Assembly (NCBI RefSeq): GCF_030347395.1
Contig: NZ_CP128170.1
Span: forward strand, 186,001-250,000
Source of the DNA: Microbacterium sp. ET2
GTDB lineage: Bacteria > Actinomycetota > Actinomycetes > Actinomycetales > Microbacteriaceae
Reading direction: 5' to 3'
Length of the DNA: 64,000 nt
Shown: one piece after another, positions 11,064-18,723 of the stretch
Position numbering within the stretch: position 1 is the stretch's first letter
Layout of the letters: each line of letters opens with the position of its first letter
Translations under genes and position numbers: made by a program
The notes under the pieces: generated by a model
Told to the model about the DNA's origin: nothing
Databases searched by the model: none
What the model saw: the letters and a program-made list of their open reading frames with translations, nothing else

Positions 11064-11849
11064 TCAGCGCCCTTCCCGCTCGTCGGATGCCGCGACCGTG
11101 CGCTTCTCGATACGCTTCTCGATCCCGGTGCCGACCTCGATGATGCGATGGACGAAGATTCCGGGAAGATGGATCTGGTCGGGATCGAGCTCCCCCGGCT
11201 CGACGAGTTCTTCGACCTGGGCGATGCAGACCCTGCCGGCCATGGCGGCGAGAGGGTTGAAGTTGCGCGCGGCCTTGTTGAACACGAGATTGCCTGCACG
11301 ATCCCCCTTCCGCGCGTGCACCAGGGCGAAGTCGGTGACGATGGCCTCCTCCAGCACGAACTCGCGAGGAGAGCCGTGCACGTCGAAGACCCTGACATCC
11401 TTCGGGGGCGAAGCCACCGCGATCGAGCCGTCCGGGTGGTATCGGCGGGGCAGACCCCCCTCGGCCACCTGAGTCCCCACACCGGTCTGCGTGAAGAAGG
11501 CCGCGATGCCCGAGCCGCCCGCCCGCAGCTTCTCGGCGAGCGTCCCCTGCGGGGTGAGTTCGAGCTCGAGCTCCCCGGAGAGGAACTGACGCTCGAACTC
11601 CTTGTTCTCCCCCACGTACGACGAAGTCATCTTGCGGATGCGGCGGGCCTGGAGCAGCACACCGAGACCCCAGTCGTCGACACCGCAGTTGTTGCTCACG
11701 ACGCTCAGATCCGTCGTCCCCTGCGCGAGGATCGCTTCGATGAGGGCGATGGGGTTGCCGGAGAGGCCGAACCCGCCGACCGCGAGGCTCGCACCGTCGG
11801 GGACGTCGGCTACGGCAGCGGCTGCCGAAGCGAAGGTCTTATCGATCAC
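11064..11849 (-). CDS. scoA: 3-oxoacid CoA-transferase, subunit A
   Basis: Alpha subunit of the CoA-transferase. The glycine-rich CoA-binding motif [17 protein letters not shown] lies near residue 23. GTG 11849 ([10 protein letters not shown]) was chosen because GGGGAG sits 5 bases upstream; it gives 261 residues. The upstream open frame runs into the divergent iclR gene and is shadow. It is first gene of the A-B-thiolase operon, facing an IclR-type regulator across a 109-base promoter region that carries an inverted repeat. Confidence 0.9.
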   Translation of the reverse strand: MIDKTFASAAAAVADVPDGASLAVGGFGLSGNPIALIEAILAQGTTDLSVVSNNCGVDDWGLGVLLQARRIRKMTSSYVGENKEFERQFLSGELELELTPQGTLAEKLRAGGSGIAAFFTQTGVGTQVAEGGLPRRYHPDGSIAVASPPKDVRVFDVHGSPREFVLEEAIVTDFALVHARKGDRAGNLVFNKAARNFNPLAAMAGRVCIAQVEELVEPGELDPDQIHLPGIFVHRIIEVGTGIEKRIEKRTVAASDEREGR

Positions 11850-11925
11850 GCGCACTCCCCGGGGTTCGTCGGTCTGCTCCTTCCATCCTCGCCGCGAGAA
11901 GATCGCAGGACCACCCGGTGCTTGC

Positions 11926-11958
11926 GATGTGGATGATCCGGCGCGTACCGTCCACATC
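11926..11958. promoter_or_regulatory. Candidate IclR operator between scoA and iclR
   Basis: Inverted repeat GATGTGGA (11926-11933) and TCCACATC (11951-11958), 17 bases apart, ending exactly at the iclR ATG. It lies in the divergent promoter region, where IclR-family proteins usually bind to control themselves and the facing operon. No ribosome-binding site is visible before iclR, so its mRNA may be leaderless. Confidence 0.5.
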
Positions 11959-12750
11959 ATGGACAGCGCCGAACGCCAGAGCGTTCCCGGTACGCAGGCG
12001 ATCGGGCGCGCGGCCCGCCTGCTGCGGATCGTCACCGCCGCCGGGGGCGAGGGGGCCTCGATGAGAGACCTCGCCGCGCACGCCGGCCTGACCCGGCCGA
12101 CCGCGCATCGCATCCTCCAGGCGCTGCGGCACGAGGGACTGGTGGACTTCGACGAGCGCCTCGGCAGATGGCTTCCCGGTCCAGAGCTCTACCTGATGGG
12201 AACGGTGGCGGCCGCTCGGTACGACATCACCGATCTCGCGAGGGACATTGTGCGCTCCCTGGCTGTCCGGACCGAGGAGAGTGCCTTCCTGTCCGTGCGA
12301 CGCGGGGACGAGACGGTGTGTCTGCTCCGCGAGGAGGGGAGCTTCCCCATCCGTTCCTTCGTGCTGTCCGAGGGGGTGCGCTTCCCTCTGGGAGTCGCAT
12401 CGGCGGGCCTGGCCATCCTGTCGTTCCTTCCCAGCCACGATGTGGACGCCTACCTCGATCGCCATCCGGATCTCGCCGATCGGTGGGGGGCGTCCCACGC
12501 ACCAGCGCGGCTTCGCACCCGCATCCGCGAGACGCAGGAGCGCGGCTATGCCGTCAACCCGGGACTCATCGTCGAAGGGAGCTGGGGACTCGGCGCCGCC
12601 GTCTTCGCCCGCGACGGTCATCCGCAGTGGGCGCTGAGCCTGACCGGCGTGCAGTTCCGCTTCTCGCCCGACCGGCTCGCCGATCTCGGCAAGACCCTCC
12701 TCGCCCACGCCCACCAACTCACCGCGCGCATCGCCGCGACCGGGCGATGA
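11959..12750 (+). CDS. IclR-family transcriptional regulator of the ketone-body operon
   Basis: N-terminal winged helix-turn-helix (GRAARLLRIVTAAGG... MRDLAAHAGLTRPTAHRIL, residues about 16-60) and C-terminal IclR effector domain (FLSVRRGDETVCLL, PLGVASAGLAILSFL). ATG 11959 gives 263 residues, the normal family length; the longer open frame upstream overlaps scoA and is shadow. Divergent placement suggests that it controls the CoA-transferase/thiolase operon, with a keto acid or its CoA ester as plausible ligand (inference). Confidence 0.88.
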   Translation: MDSAERQSVPGTQAIGRAARLLRIVTAAGGEGASMRDLAAHAGLTRPTAHRILQALRHEGLVDFDERLGRWLPGPELYLMGTVAAARYDITDLARDIVRSLAVRTEESAFLSVRRGDETVCLLREEGSFPIRSFVLSEGVRFPLGVASAGLAILSFLPSHDVDAYLDRHPDLADRWGASHAPARLRTRIRETQERGYAVNPGLIVEGSWGLGAAVFARDGHPQWALSLTGVQFRFSPDRLADLGKTLLAHAHQLTARIAATGR

Positions 12751-12793
12751 GCCGACCACCCCGAGAGCATCCCTCGCGCCCTACCCTGTGCTC

Positions 12794-13420
12794 ATGCCCT
12801 CCTCCCCTGTCGGCGCCCCGTGGCGCCGGTCCCTCGCTCTGGTCTGCGTCATCGCGGTGCTGTGGTGCGCCGGCTGCGCATCGCGGACACCCGAGGCCGC
12901 GATCAGCACGACGGCGTCGCCCGTCACAGACGAGGTCATCGCAGCCGAACTGCGAGAGGTCCTCTCTCTGATCTCAGAGCGACTCGCCACCGCACCGGCG
13001 GTGGCAGCCGCGAAGGAAGTCGGCGGCCAGCTCGTCACGGACAGGGATCGAGAGCAGAGCGTTCTCGAGGCTGCGCAGACGGAGGCCGAACGGCAGGACG
13101 TCGATACGTCCTGGGTCCGCGAGGTGTTCGCCGATCAGATCACGGCGAATAAGGACGTCCAGTTCGCGCTTCTCGACGACTGGCGCGTCGGGGTATCCCC
13201 CGCCCCGACCCAGGGACCCGACCTCGCCGCCGAGGTGCGACCGATCCTCGATCGCCTCACACCCGCACTCATCGGCGCCCTCGCCGGGCTCGAACCGTAT
13301 CGAGACGCACCCGGGTGCGCTTCCGTGCTCGCCGAGGTTCGGGACGAACTCGACGGGCAGCTGGAGCCGGCCGTCGAGACCGCCCTCGTCCGCGCGACGG
13401 AGAACCTCTGCGTGGCGTGA
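12794..13420 (+). CDS. aroQ: Secreted gamma-subclass chorismate mutase (lipoprotein)
   Basis: 208 residues with a signal peptide ending in a lipobox-like LWCAGC. The mature part follows the plan of the exported all-helical AroQ-gamma enzymes such as M. tuberculosis Rv1885c: ISERLATAPAVAAAKE, the spacing to VREVFADQITANKDVQFALLDDW, and the two late cysteines (GCASV, NLCVA) that form a disulfide in that family. It converts chorismate to prephenate outside the cytoplasm; its purpose there is unknown. ATG 12794 and an in-frame GTG 6 bases earlier are both possible starts, and no strong ribosome-binding site is seen. Confidence 0.82.
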   Translation: MPSSPVGAPWRRSLALVCVIAVLWCAGCASRTPEAAISTTASPVTDEVIAAELREVLSLISERLATAPAVAAAKEVGGQLVTDRDREQSVLEAAQTEAERQDVDTSWVREVFADQITANKDVQFALLDDWRVGVSPAPTQGPDLAAEVRPILDRLTPALIGALAGLEPYRDAPGCASVLAEVRDELDGQLEPAVETALVRATENLCVA

Positions 13421-13434
13421 TCGGCGCCTGCCCG

Positions 13435-14328
13435 TCACGGGGCCTGCAGGGCGCCGACGACCTCGTCGGCCACGACGGCACCACCCTCGGGGGTCAGCAG
13501 GATCGAATAGTGGTTGAAGCCCGCGACACGCCGGTGGGAGATAGCGGGTCGTGCGAGGAGGAGCGCCGAGAGATGGTCGGGCGGGTAGAGCCCCGGTTCC
13601 TCGTCTCGGAGGCCGCGTGGAACGGTGAGAAGCCGGGTCGGGTGACGCAGCGCGTCCAGGGCGGCGCGCAGGGCCGACCCGGTGGTGAGATCGACGGTGT
13701 CGTCGATCGTGACGGCTTCGCTGGTCGACGGTCGTAGTGCGCCGTCTTCCGCCGCGACGAGGTCGTACCGAAAGTAATCCTCGAGCTCGGGCGTCCACGG
13801 AGATGAGAAGGCCGGGTGCTCCCGCCAGAAGCGAAGGTAATCGGCCTCATCGGCGAACTTCATGCGAAGACGCGTGGCCGTCGGTCCGAGGATCGCGGCG
13901 ACCGTCTCCTCCGGCGAGAGCCCTTCCGGTGCACGCAGGGGCAGGCCGCCGTCGACCAGGAGCAGACGATCGAGAAGATCCGGATGCCGGTGGGCGAGCA
14001 CCACCGACACGAAGCCGCCCATCGAATGGCCGACGACGACGGGCGCCGTCCCGAGGGTCTCGGAGACCACGAGGGCGAGGTCATCGGCGTGACGGGCCAT
14101 GCCGGCGGGACGGTCCGCCGTGCTGCGGCCTCGGCCGCGCAGGTCGGGTGCGACCACCCGGATCCCGGGCAGCCTGTCGACGGTGTGCGCCCACACGCGG
14201 TGGGACGAGGTCACACCGTGAACGGCGAGGATCTCTCCGCGCACGGGTCCGGAAGGTTCCCACACCCCGATTCGGAGAGCGCCCCCTGGAACGGCGACGT
14301 CGCGCGCGAGGTAGCGATGCGCGTTCAT
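13435..14328 (-). CDS. Alpha/beta-hydrolase fold protein
   Basis: 297 residues. Oxyanion-hole region LAVHGVTSSH, nucleophile elbow GHSMGGFVSVV (Ser), DLRGRGRS before it, and a C-terminal His in AGFNHYSILL. The ATG overlaps the stop of the 3-hydroxybutyrate dehydrogenase gene as ATGA, so the two are translationally coupled. That coupling suggests it releases the dehydrogenase's substrate, for example by hydrolysing a 3-hydroxybutyrate ester or oligomer (inference). No PHB-depolymerase signature is visible. Confidence 0.8.
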   Translation of the reverse strand: MNAHRYLARDVAVPGGALRIGVWEPSGPVRGEILAVHGVTSSHRVWAHTVDRLPGIRVVAPDLRGRGRSTADRPAGMARHADDLALVVSETLGTAPVVVGHSMGGFVSVVLAHRHPDLLDRLLLVDGGLPLRAPEGLSPEETVAAILGPTATRLRMKFADEADYLRFWREHPAFSSPWTPELEDYFRYDLVAAEDGALRPSTSEAVTIDDTVDLTTGSALRAALDALRHPTRLLTVPRGLRDEEPGLYPPDHLSALLLARPAISHRRVAGFNHYSILLTPEGGAVVADEVVGALQAP

Positions 14329-15077
14329 CGCGCGGTCCAGCCGCCGTCCATCATGTAGGAGGCCCCCGTGACCATGCCCGCGCTGTCGCCGACCAGCCAC
14401 CCCACGAGGGAGGCGACCTCCTCGGGCTCGATGAGGCGCTTGACCGCCGTCTCGGTGAGCATGATCTTCTCGACCACCTCGTCTTCGCCGATGCCGTGCA
14501 GGCGAGCCTGGTCGGCGATCTGCCGCTCGACCAAGGGCGTTCGAACGTAGGCGGGACTGACGCAGTTGCTCGTCACGCCGGAGCGGGCGCCCTCGAGCGC
14601 CGTGACCTTCGACAGGCCCTCGAGTCCGTGCTTGGCCGTGACGTAGGCCGACTTGAATGCGCTCGCTCGCAGACCGTGGACGCTGGAGATGTTGACGATG
14701 CGTCCCCATCCTCGCCGGGACATGCCGGGCAGTGCCGCCCGGATGAGCAGGAACGGACACTCGACCATGAGCCGCTGGATGTGCCGGAAGTCCTCCGGCA
14801 GAAAATCGACGATCGGGTTGACCCGCTGCATCCCGACGTTGTTGACCAGGATGTCGACGTCCAGCCGGACGTCCTCCAGAGCGGCGGTGTCGGCCAGATC
14901 GACCACCCATGGCTCGGCTCCCAGCTCCTCGGCCACCGCCTCGGTCTGGTAGACGTGGTGATCGGCGACGATGACGTGTGCACCGCGGCGACGCAACTCC
15001 TTCACGCAGGCCAGCCCGATGCCGCTTGCGCCGCCGGTGACGACGGCGCGCTTTCCGTGCAGGTCGCTGTCTGTCAT
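14325..15077 (-). CDS. bdhA: 3-hydroxybutyrate dehydrogenase (SDR family)
   Basis: Classical short-chain dehydrogenase of 250 residues: NAD-binding TGGASGIGLA, NNVG, catalytic Ser in NISSVHGL and YxxxK in SAYVTAKHG. The segments TPLVERQIADQARLHGI and AVKRLIEPEEVASLV match D-3-hydroxybutyrate dehydrogenases closely. ATG 15077 has AAGGAG at 5-base spacing; an upstream in-frame start adds 13 residues without a site. It would make acetoacetate for the CoA transferase and thiolase encoded at 9228-11849. Confidence 0.88.
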   Translation of the reverse strand: MTDSDLHGKRAVVTGGASGIGLACVKELRRRGAHVIVADHHVYQTEAVAEELGAEPWVVDLADTAALEDVRLDVDILVNNVGMQRVNPIVDFLPEDFRHIQRLMVECPFLLIRAALPGMSRRGWGRIVNISSVHGLRASAFKSAYVTAKHGLEGLSKVTALEGARSGVTSNCVSPAYVRTPLVERQIADQARLHGIGEDEVVEKIMLTETAVKRLIEPEEVASLVGWLVGDSAGMVTGASYMMDGGWTAR

Positions 15078-15156
15078 CCCGGCTCCTTCGCTCGCCGGCG
15101 CCGGCTCGAACGGCACCCGACCTCAGCGTAGGACGTCGACGGGGAGGTACACACGA

Positions 15157-15180
15157 AACGCCCCGGCGTACCGGGGCGTT
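15157..15180 (-). terminator. Terminator hairpin of tRNA-Lys
   Basis: Perfect inverted repeat AACGCCCCGG (15157-15166) and CCGGGGCGTT (15171-15180) with a 4-base loop. It lies just downstream of the tRNA-Lys gene on the minus strand and is followed there by a T-rich run (TTTCGTGTGT). It separates the tRNA from bdhA. Confidence 0.75.
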
Positions 15181-15188
15181 CGGTGAGG

Positions 15189-15264
15189 TGGTGCGCCCCC
15201 AGGGACTTGAACCCTGAACCCACTGATTAAGAGTCAGTTGCTCTGCCGATTGAGCTAGAGGCGC
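15189..15264 (-). tRNA. tRNA-Lys(CUU)
   Basis: Cloverleaf read on the minus strand: acceptor GCGCCTC/GGGGCGC, anticodon loop with CTT (GACTCTTAATC), T-arm CAGGG-TTCAAGT-CCCTG, and encoded CCA at 15189-15191. The gene body is 15192-15264 (73 bases). No sign of an integrated element at its 3' end. Confidence 0.95.
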
Positions 15265-15368
15265 GAAGCCGGCCGCGACGATGACGACCCGCGAACCGAG
15301 GGTCAACATTACCATCACGATGTCGACACGGTGAAATCGGGCCCCGTCCGCCGCATATCCTTGGTCGT

Positions 15369-16214
15369 GTGACCCTGCCGCCTGCGGATAGCGTTTTCGA
15401 GACCCCTCACGACGGGGACCTGACCGAGGATCTGGCCCTCGCCCTGCGCTTGGCCGACGTCGCCGATGCGGTGTCGATGGCCCGGTTCGACGCCGCCGAT
15501 CTCGACGTGCGCACCAAGGCGGACGCCAGTGAAGTCACCGAAGCCGACCTCGCCACCGAGGAGGCGATCCGCAGGGTCCTCGCGGCCGAGCGGCCGGGGG
15601 ACGACGTGTTCGGCGAAGAGTTCGGCTCCTCGGGCGCGGGCGCTCGACGCTGGGTGATCGACCCCATCGACGGCACGGCGAACTACCTACGGGGCATTCC
15701 GATGTGGTCGACGCTCATCGCTCTGACGGTCGACGGCGTGCCGCGCGTCGGCGTCGTCAGCCAGCCTGCGATCGCTCGCCGCTGGTGGGGGGCGAGCGGC
15801 CTCGGCGCCTGGACGCACGCAGCTGACGGCAGCCCTCGACGCCTCGCGGTGTCAGCCGTGGACTCCCTCGCCGAAGCCAGCGTGAGCTTCCAGAGCATCG
15901 GCCAGTGGCGGGAGGCCGGCCAGCTGGGTGCCCTCGAGAGGCTGACGGCATCGGTCTGGCGTGATCGGGGCTACGGCGACGCCTGGCCGTACATGCTCCT
16001 GGCGGAGGGACGCGTGGAGTTCGTCGCCGAGTTCGGCGTGAAGGAGTACGACGTCGCAGCGCTCGTGCCCATCATCCACGAGGCCGGCGGACGGTTCACC
16101 GATTTCGCCGGCACGCAGACGCTGACCACCGGATCATCGCTGGCCACCAACGGTCGGCTCCACCAGACCTTCCTCGACCTGCTCCACTCCCCCACCCCGG
16201 AGACCGATCGATGA
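15369..16214 (+). CDS. hisN: Inositol-monophosphatase family phosphatase, probably histidinol-phosphatase
   Basis: Mg-dependent sugar/alcohol phosphatase fold. Metal-binding glutamate in FGEEFG, signature DPIDGTANYLRG (two Asp), and the C-terminal VKEYDVAALVPIIHEAGG. The length (281 residues) and the motif 'YGDAWPYMLLAEGRVEF' fit the HisN type common in actinobacteria, which removes phosphate from histidinol phosphate. A general inositol or nucleotide phosphatase role cannot be excluded. GTG start. It overlaps the next gene by 4 bases. Confidence 0.8.
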   Translation: MTLPPADSVFETPHDGDLTEDLALALRLADVADAVSMARFDAADLDVRTKADASEVTEADLATEEAIRRVLAAERPGDDVFGEEFGSSGAGARRWVIDPIDGTANYLRGIPMWSTLIALTVDGVPRVGVVSQPAIARRWWGASGLGAWTHAADGSPRRLAVSAVDSLAEASVSFQSIGQWREAGQLGALERLTASVWRDRGYGDAWPYMLLAEGRVEFVAEFGVKEYDVAALVPIIHEAGGRFTDFAGTQTLTTGSSLATNGRLHQTFLDLLHSPTPETDR

Positions 16215-16786
16215 CCTCTGCCCTTCGGCGCCTCTTCGTCGGCGGCGCGTTCGCCGTCGCGCTGCTCGCTCTCACCGCCTGCGCGGGAGAGACCGCCGAT
16301 GCCGAGCCCTCCGGGGCCCCGTCGCCGGCGGCTTCCTCTCCCGTAGCCGAGCCCTCGGCGGCGCCCACGGAGGAACCTGCGGCCGCTGCCGACCCGACCT
16401 GCGAGACGATCATCCCGGAGACTACGGTCGCCGACTACGACAGCGTCGGCTGGAGCGCCCAGGCCTCACCGTTCACCATCACCGGCGAGGAGGTCCCGGG
16501 GGGCATCGAATGCGTGTGGGCGAACTTCGACGGGCCTGCCAGCGACCAGCTCCACATCTACGGCTGGGCCCCGATCGATGAGGCGACCGCAGACGAGGCG
16601 CGCGAGCGCCTCGAGGCGGAGGGATGGACGGTCGAGGCCGATCCGGCGGGTGTGTACGTCACCGAGCCGGCTGAGACGGCCGTCGCCACCGACGAGAACG
16701 GATACGGCATCACCTATTTCTTCGAAGCGGGAACGGTGAAGATCGCCGACACCAAGCAGAGCATCCTCCTCATCGAATGGGGATGA
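16211..16786 (+). CDS. Putative lipoprotein, 191 residues
   Basis: Signal peptide with lipobox LLALTACAG, then a Pro/Ala/Ser/Glu-rich linker (residues about 25-60), then a compact domain with two cysteines. No family recognised. The first codon overlaps the stop of the phosphatase gene (ATGA), so it is co-expressed with it, and its own stop overlaps the start of the acetolactate decarboxylase gene by 10 bases. Probably anchored on the outer face of the membrane. Confidence 0.7.
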   Translation: MTSALRRLFVGGAFAVALLALTACAGETADAEPSGAPSPAASSPVAEPSAAPTEEPAAAADPTCETIIPETTVADYDSVGWSAQASPFTITGEEVPGGIECVWANFDGPASDQLHIYGWAPIDEATADEARERLEAEGWTVEADPAGVYVTEPAETAVATDENGYGITYFFEAGTVKIADTKQSILLIEWG

Positions 16787-17535
16787 GCGGTCCCGGTCCT
16801 ATCTCCGCGGGCGCCGTGACCCAGTTCGCGGTGCTCGACGCTCTTCTGGCGGGCGCGTACGAGTCGGGGATGCCGGTGGAGGAGGCGCTCCAGCACGGCG
16901 ACTTCGGCATCGGATGCTGCGATCGCCTGGGAGGCGAGGTCGTCATCGTGGACGGGACGGCGTACGCGTGCACGGTCGACGGGCCACCCCACCGCATGAC
17001 CGGCGCCGACATCCTCCCCTTCGCCGACGTCTGCCACGAGCCGTCCGTGATTCCCGTGTCCACGGGTGCCGCGGACCTCGCGGCCCTCACGTCACTCGTC
17101 GAGGCCACGACGGTCAGCCGCAATCTGTTCCACTCCGTCCGCGTCGAGGGCGTCTTCCGAACCATCCGCGTCCGGGCGACGCGGCGCGAGCACTTCCCGC
17201 TCCGCCCGCTCGCGCAGGTTGCGGACGAGCAGGTCGAAACCGTGCTGACGGAGGTGGAGGGGACTCTCGTGGGGTTCTGGGCGCCGTCGATCTATCAGGG
17301 CATCGCCGTTGCGGGACTGCACGTCCACTTCCTCGCTGCCGATCGCCACGCCGGCGGCCACGTCCTGGATCTCACGCTTCGGCGGGGCGCCCTCTCCGTC
17401 GGCGCCTTCGCCCGATTCGACCTCGTTCTGCCCACCGACACCGGATTCCTCGCATCCGAGCTCACTCACGACGACGACCACCGGATCGTCGCGGTCGAGG
17501 GCGGCGCCCAGCGCCCGGCCGACCGTCAGCGGTAG
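16777..17535 (+). CDS. budA: Acetolactate decarboxylase
   Basis: Converts 2-acetolactate to acetoin and CO2. Recognised from the family layout: AVLDALLAGAYESG near the start, GDFGIGCCDRLGGEVVIVDG, and the zinc-binding region LHVHFLAADRHAGGHVLDL, which supplies the metal-ligand histidines. At 252 residues it is near the usual length. It overlaps the lipoprotein gene upstream by 10 bases and runs convergently into a hypothetical gene, overlapping it by 10 bases. Its substrate is the product of the IlvBN enzyme encoded at 2513-4832; no dedicated catabolic acetolactate synthase is nearby. Confidence 0.92.
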   Translation: MGMSGPGPISAGAVTQFAVLDALLAGAYESGMPVEEALQHGDFGIGCCDRLGGEVVIVDGTAYACTVDGPPHRMTGADILPFADVCHEPSVIPVSTGAADLAALTSLVEATTVSRNLFHSVRVEGVFRTIRVRATRREHFPLRPLAQVADEQVETVLTEVEGTLVGFWAPSIYQGIAVAGLHVHFLAADRHAGGHVLDLTLRRGALSVGAFARFDLVLPTDTGFLASELTHDDDHRIVAVEGGAQRPADRQR

Positions 17536-17840
17536 GGATTTTCGGGGCGGGACTGGTCATCCTCGTCCGAGGCGGCGGTCTGGCCTGCGGCGAAGCCGCG
17601 ATCCCAGGCGTCGCCCCGCTCCTCGAGATCGCGCGAGAGGGCGTCGAGCCTCAGTACCCGCTGCGCGAAGCGCACCCACTCCCCCCACGTCGCCTCGCAC
17701 GCCTCCGCCTCAGCGCGCGTCGTCGTCAAACGCCAACGCTCCGGTGCGTCGGCCGGTGCGAACTGCAGCGGGCCGACACGGGTGGGCTCTCTGCGGGGAT
17801 CGGGCACGGTTTCCTCCTCGTCCGGGAACCCTTCGAGCAT
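17526..17840 (-). CDS. Conserved-type hypothetical protein, 104 residues
   Basis: No family recognised. The product is acidic and helix-prone, with RAEAEACEATWGEWVRFAQRVLRLDALSRDLEE in the middle and a polar tail; no membrane segment or signal peptide. It starts 3 bases after the stop of the DUF429 gene, so the two form a minus-strand pair. The 3' end overlaps budA convergently. Confidence 0.6.
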   Translation of the reverse strand: MLEGFPDEEETVPDPRREPTRVGPLQFAPADAPERWRLTTTRAEAEACEATWGEWVRFAQRVLRLDALSRDLEERGDAWDRGFAAGQTAASDEDDQSRPENPYR

Positions 17841-17843
17841 GCC

Positions 17844-18617
17844 CTACCGGCCGTCTCGATCGCCGGGTGTTCCGCGCGCGTCGAGCAGCTCTGTGAGCGA
17901 TGACCCGGGAAGGGCGATCCATCCCTCCACGCGGGCGAGATGTGCCGCGGCCGGAGGCACGGGGATCGTGGCGCCGATCGCGTGTGCACGAGCATTCAGC
18001 GCTGCCACGACGGCGTCGAATGCGTCGGCAGACCGCAGCATGTCCGTCTCGACCGCACGCGGGATGCGCAGCCATGGCGCGGCAGCGGTCAGCGCCGCGA
18101 CGGCCGCTCGCCGGGCCACGGGATCGACCTTGTAGGACGGAACGGCGATCCCCCACAGGCGCAGAGCGGCCGCAGGATAGACCTCGACGAGCACTCCCGC
18201 TCCCGACCGGTCGACGGCAACACCCGACGCGGCGAACAGCGCGGCGAGCTCGGCGCACCGCATCGCGGTCAGGCCGAGGCGATCGGTGGCGACGCTGAGG
18301 GGCCACCGCCCCGTTCGCTCACGCACGACGCGATCGGTGTATCGATAGGCCAGACGGCGTCGCCATTCCAGACCGGAATCGGGCCCGCACGGTGGTTCTC
18401 CCCGCGCGTGCCGGGTGACGAACTCGACGAAGTCGATCGGCCAGCCCAGCGCGCAGTCGATGCCTACGGACGCCGCACCGCGGGCGGCCGCCACGATGTC
18501 GGGATCGTCGATCCCGACCACGAGTCCGGTCACCTCGGCGACCTCGTCACGCCAGTCGATGACCGCCATCGCGGTGCCCTGTGGTGCGGCTGCGAGGTCC
18601 ACTCCGACGGTCTGCAC
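17844..18617 (-). CDS. DUF429-domain protein
   Basis: 257 residues. The N-terminal VGVDLAAAP and later GIDCALGWPIDFV resemble the acidic, RNase H-like fold proposed for DUF429 proteins. The segment FRYTDRVVRE-type 'YRYTDRVVRERTGRWPLSVATDRLG' is typical of the family. The function is unknown; a nuclease-like activity has been proposed for the fold. It is divergent from the flavoprotein gene at 18724 and upstream of the 104-residue gene. Confidence 0.75.
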   Translation of the reverse strand: MQTVGVDLAAAPQGTAMAVIDWRDEVAEVTGLVVGIDDPDIVAAARGAASVGIDCALGWPIDFVEFVTRHARGEPPCGPDSGLEWRRRLAYRYTDRVVRERTGRWPLSVATDRLGLTAMRCAELAALFAASGVAVDRSGAGVLVEVYPAAALRLWGIAVPSYKVDPVARRAAVAALTAAAPWLRIPRAVETDMLRSADAFDAVVAALNARAHAIGATIPVPPAAAHLARVEGWIALPGSSLTELLDARGTPGDRDGR

Positions 18618-18723
18618 ACGCCCACGCTATCGACCGACTTGGTCCCCATCGCGCCCAGGGCGCCCCCAGCCGCGCTACGGTTTCCTCAACGCCCGGCTCG
18701 GCGATTCGGGAGGTATGGAACGC

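Noticed and set aside
9228..11849. pcaIJF module of the beta-ketoadipate pathway
   Set aside because: An IclR regulator and CoA transferase would fit, but no pcaGHBDC genes are near and a typical 3-hydroxybutyrate dehydrogenase is. A ketone-body role is preferred, not proven.
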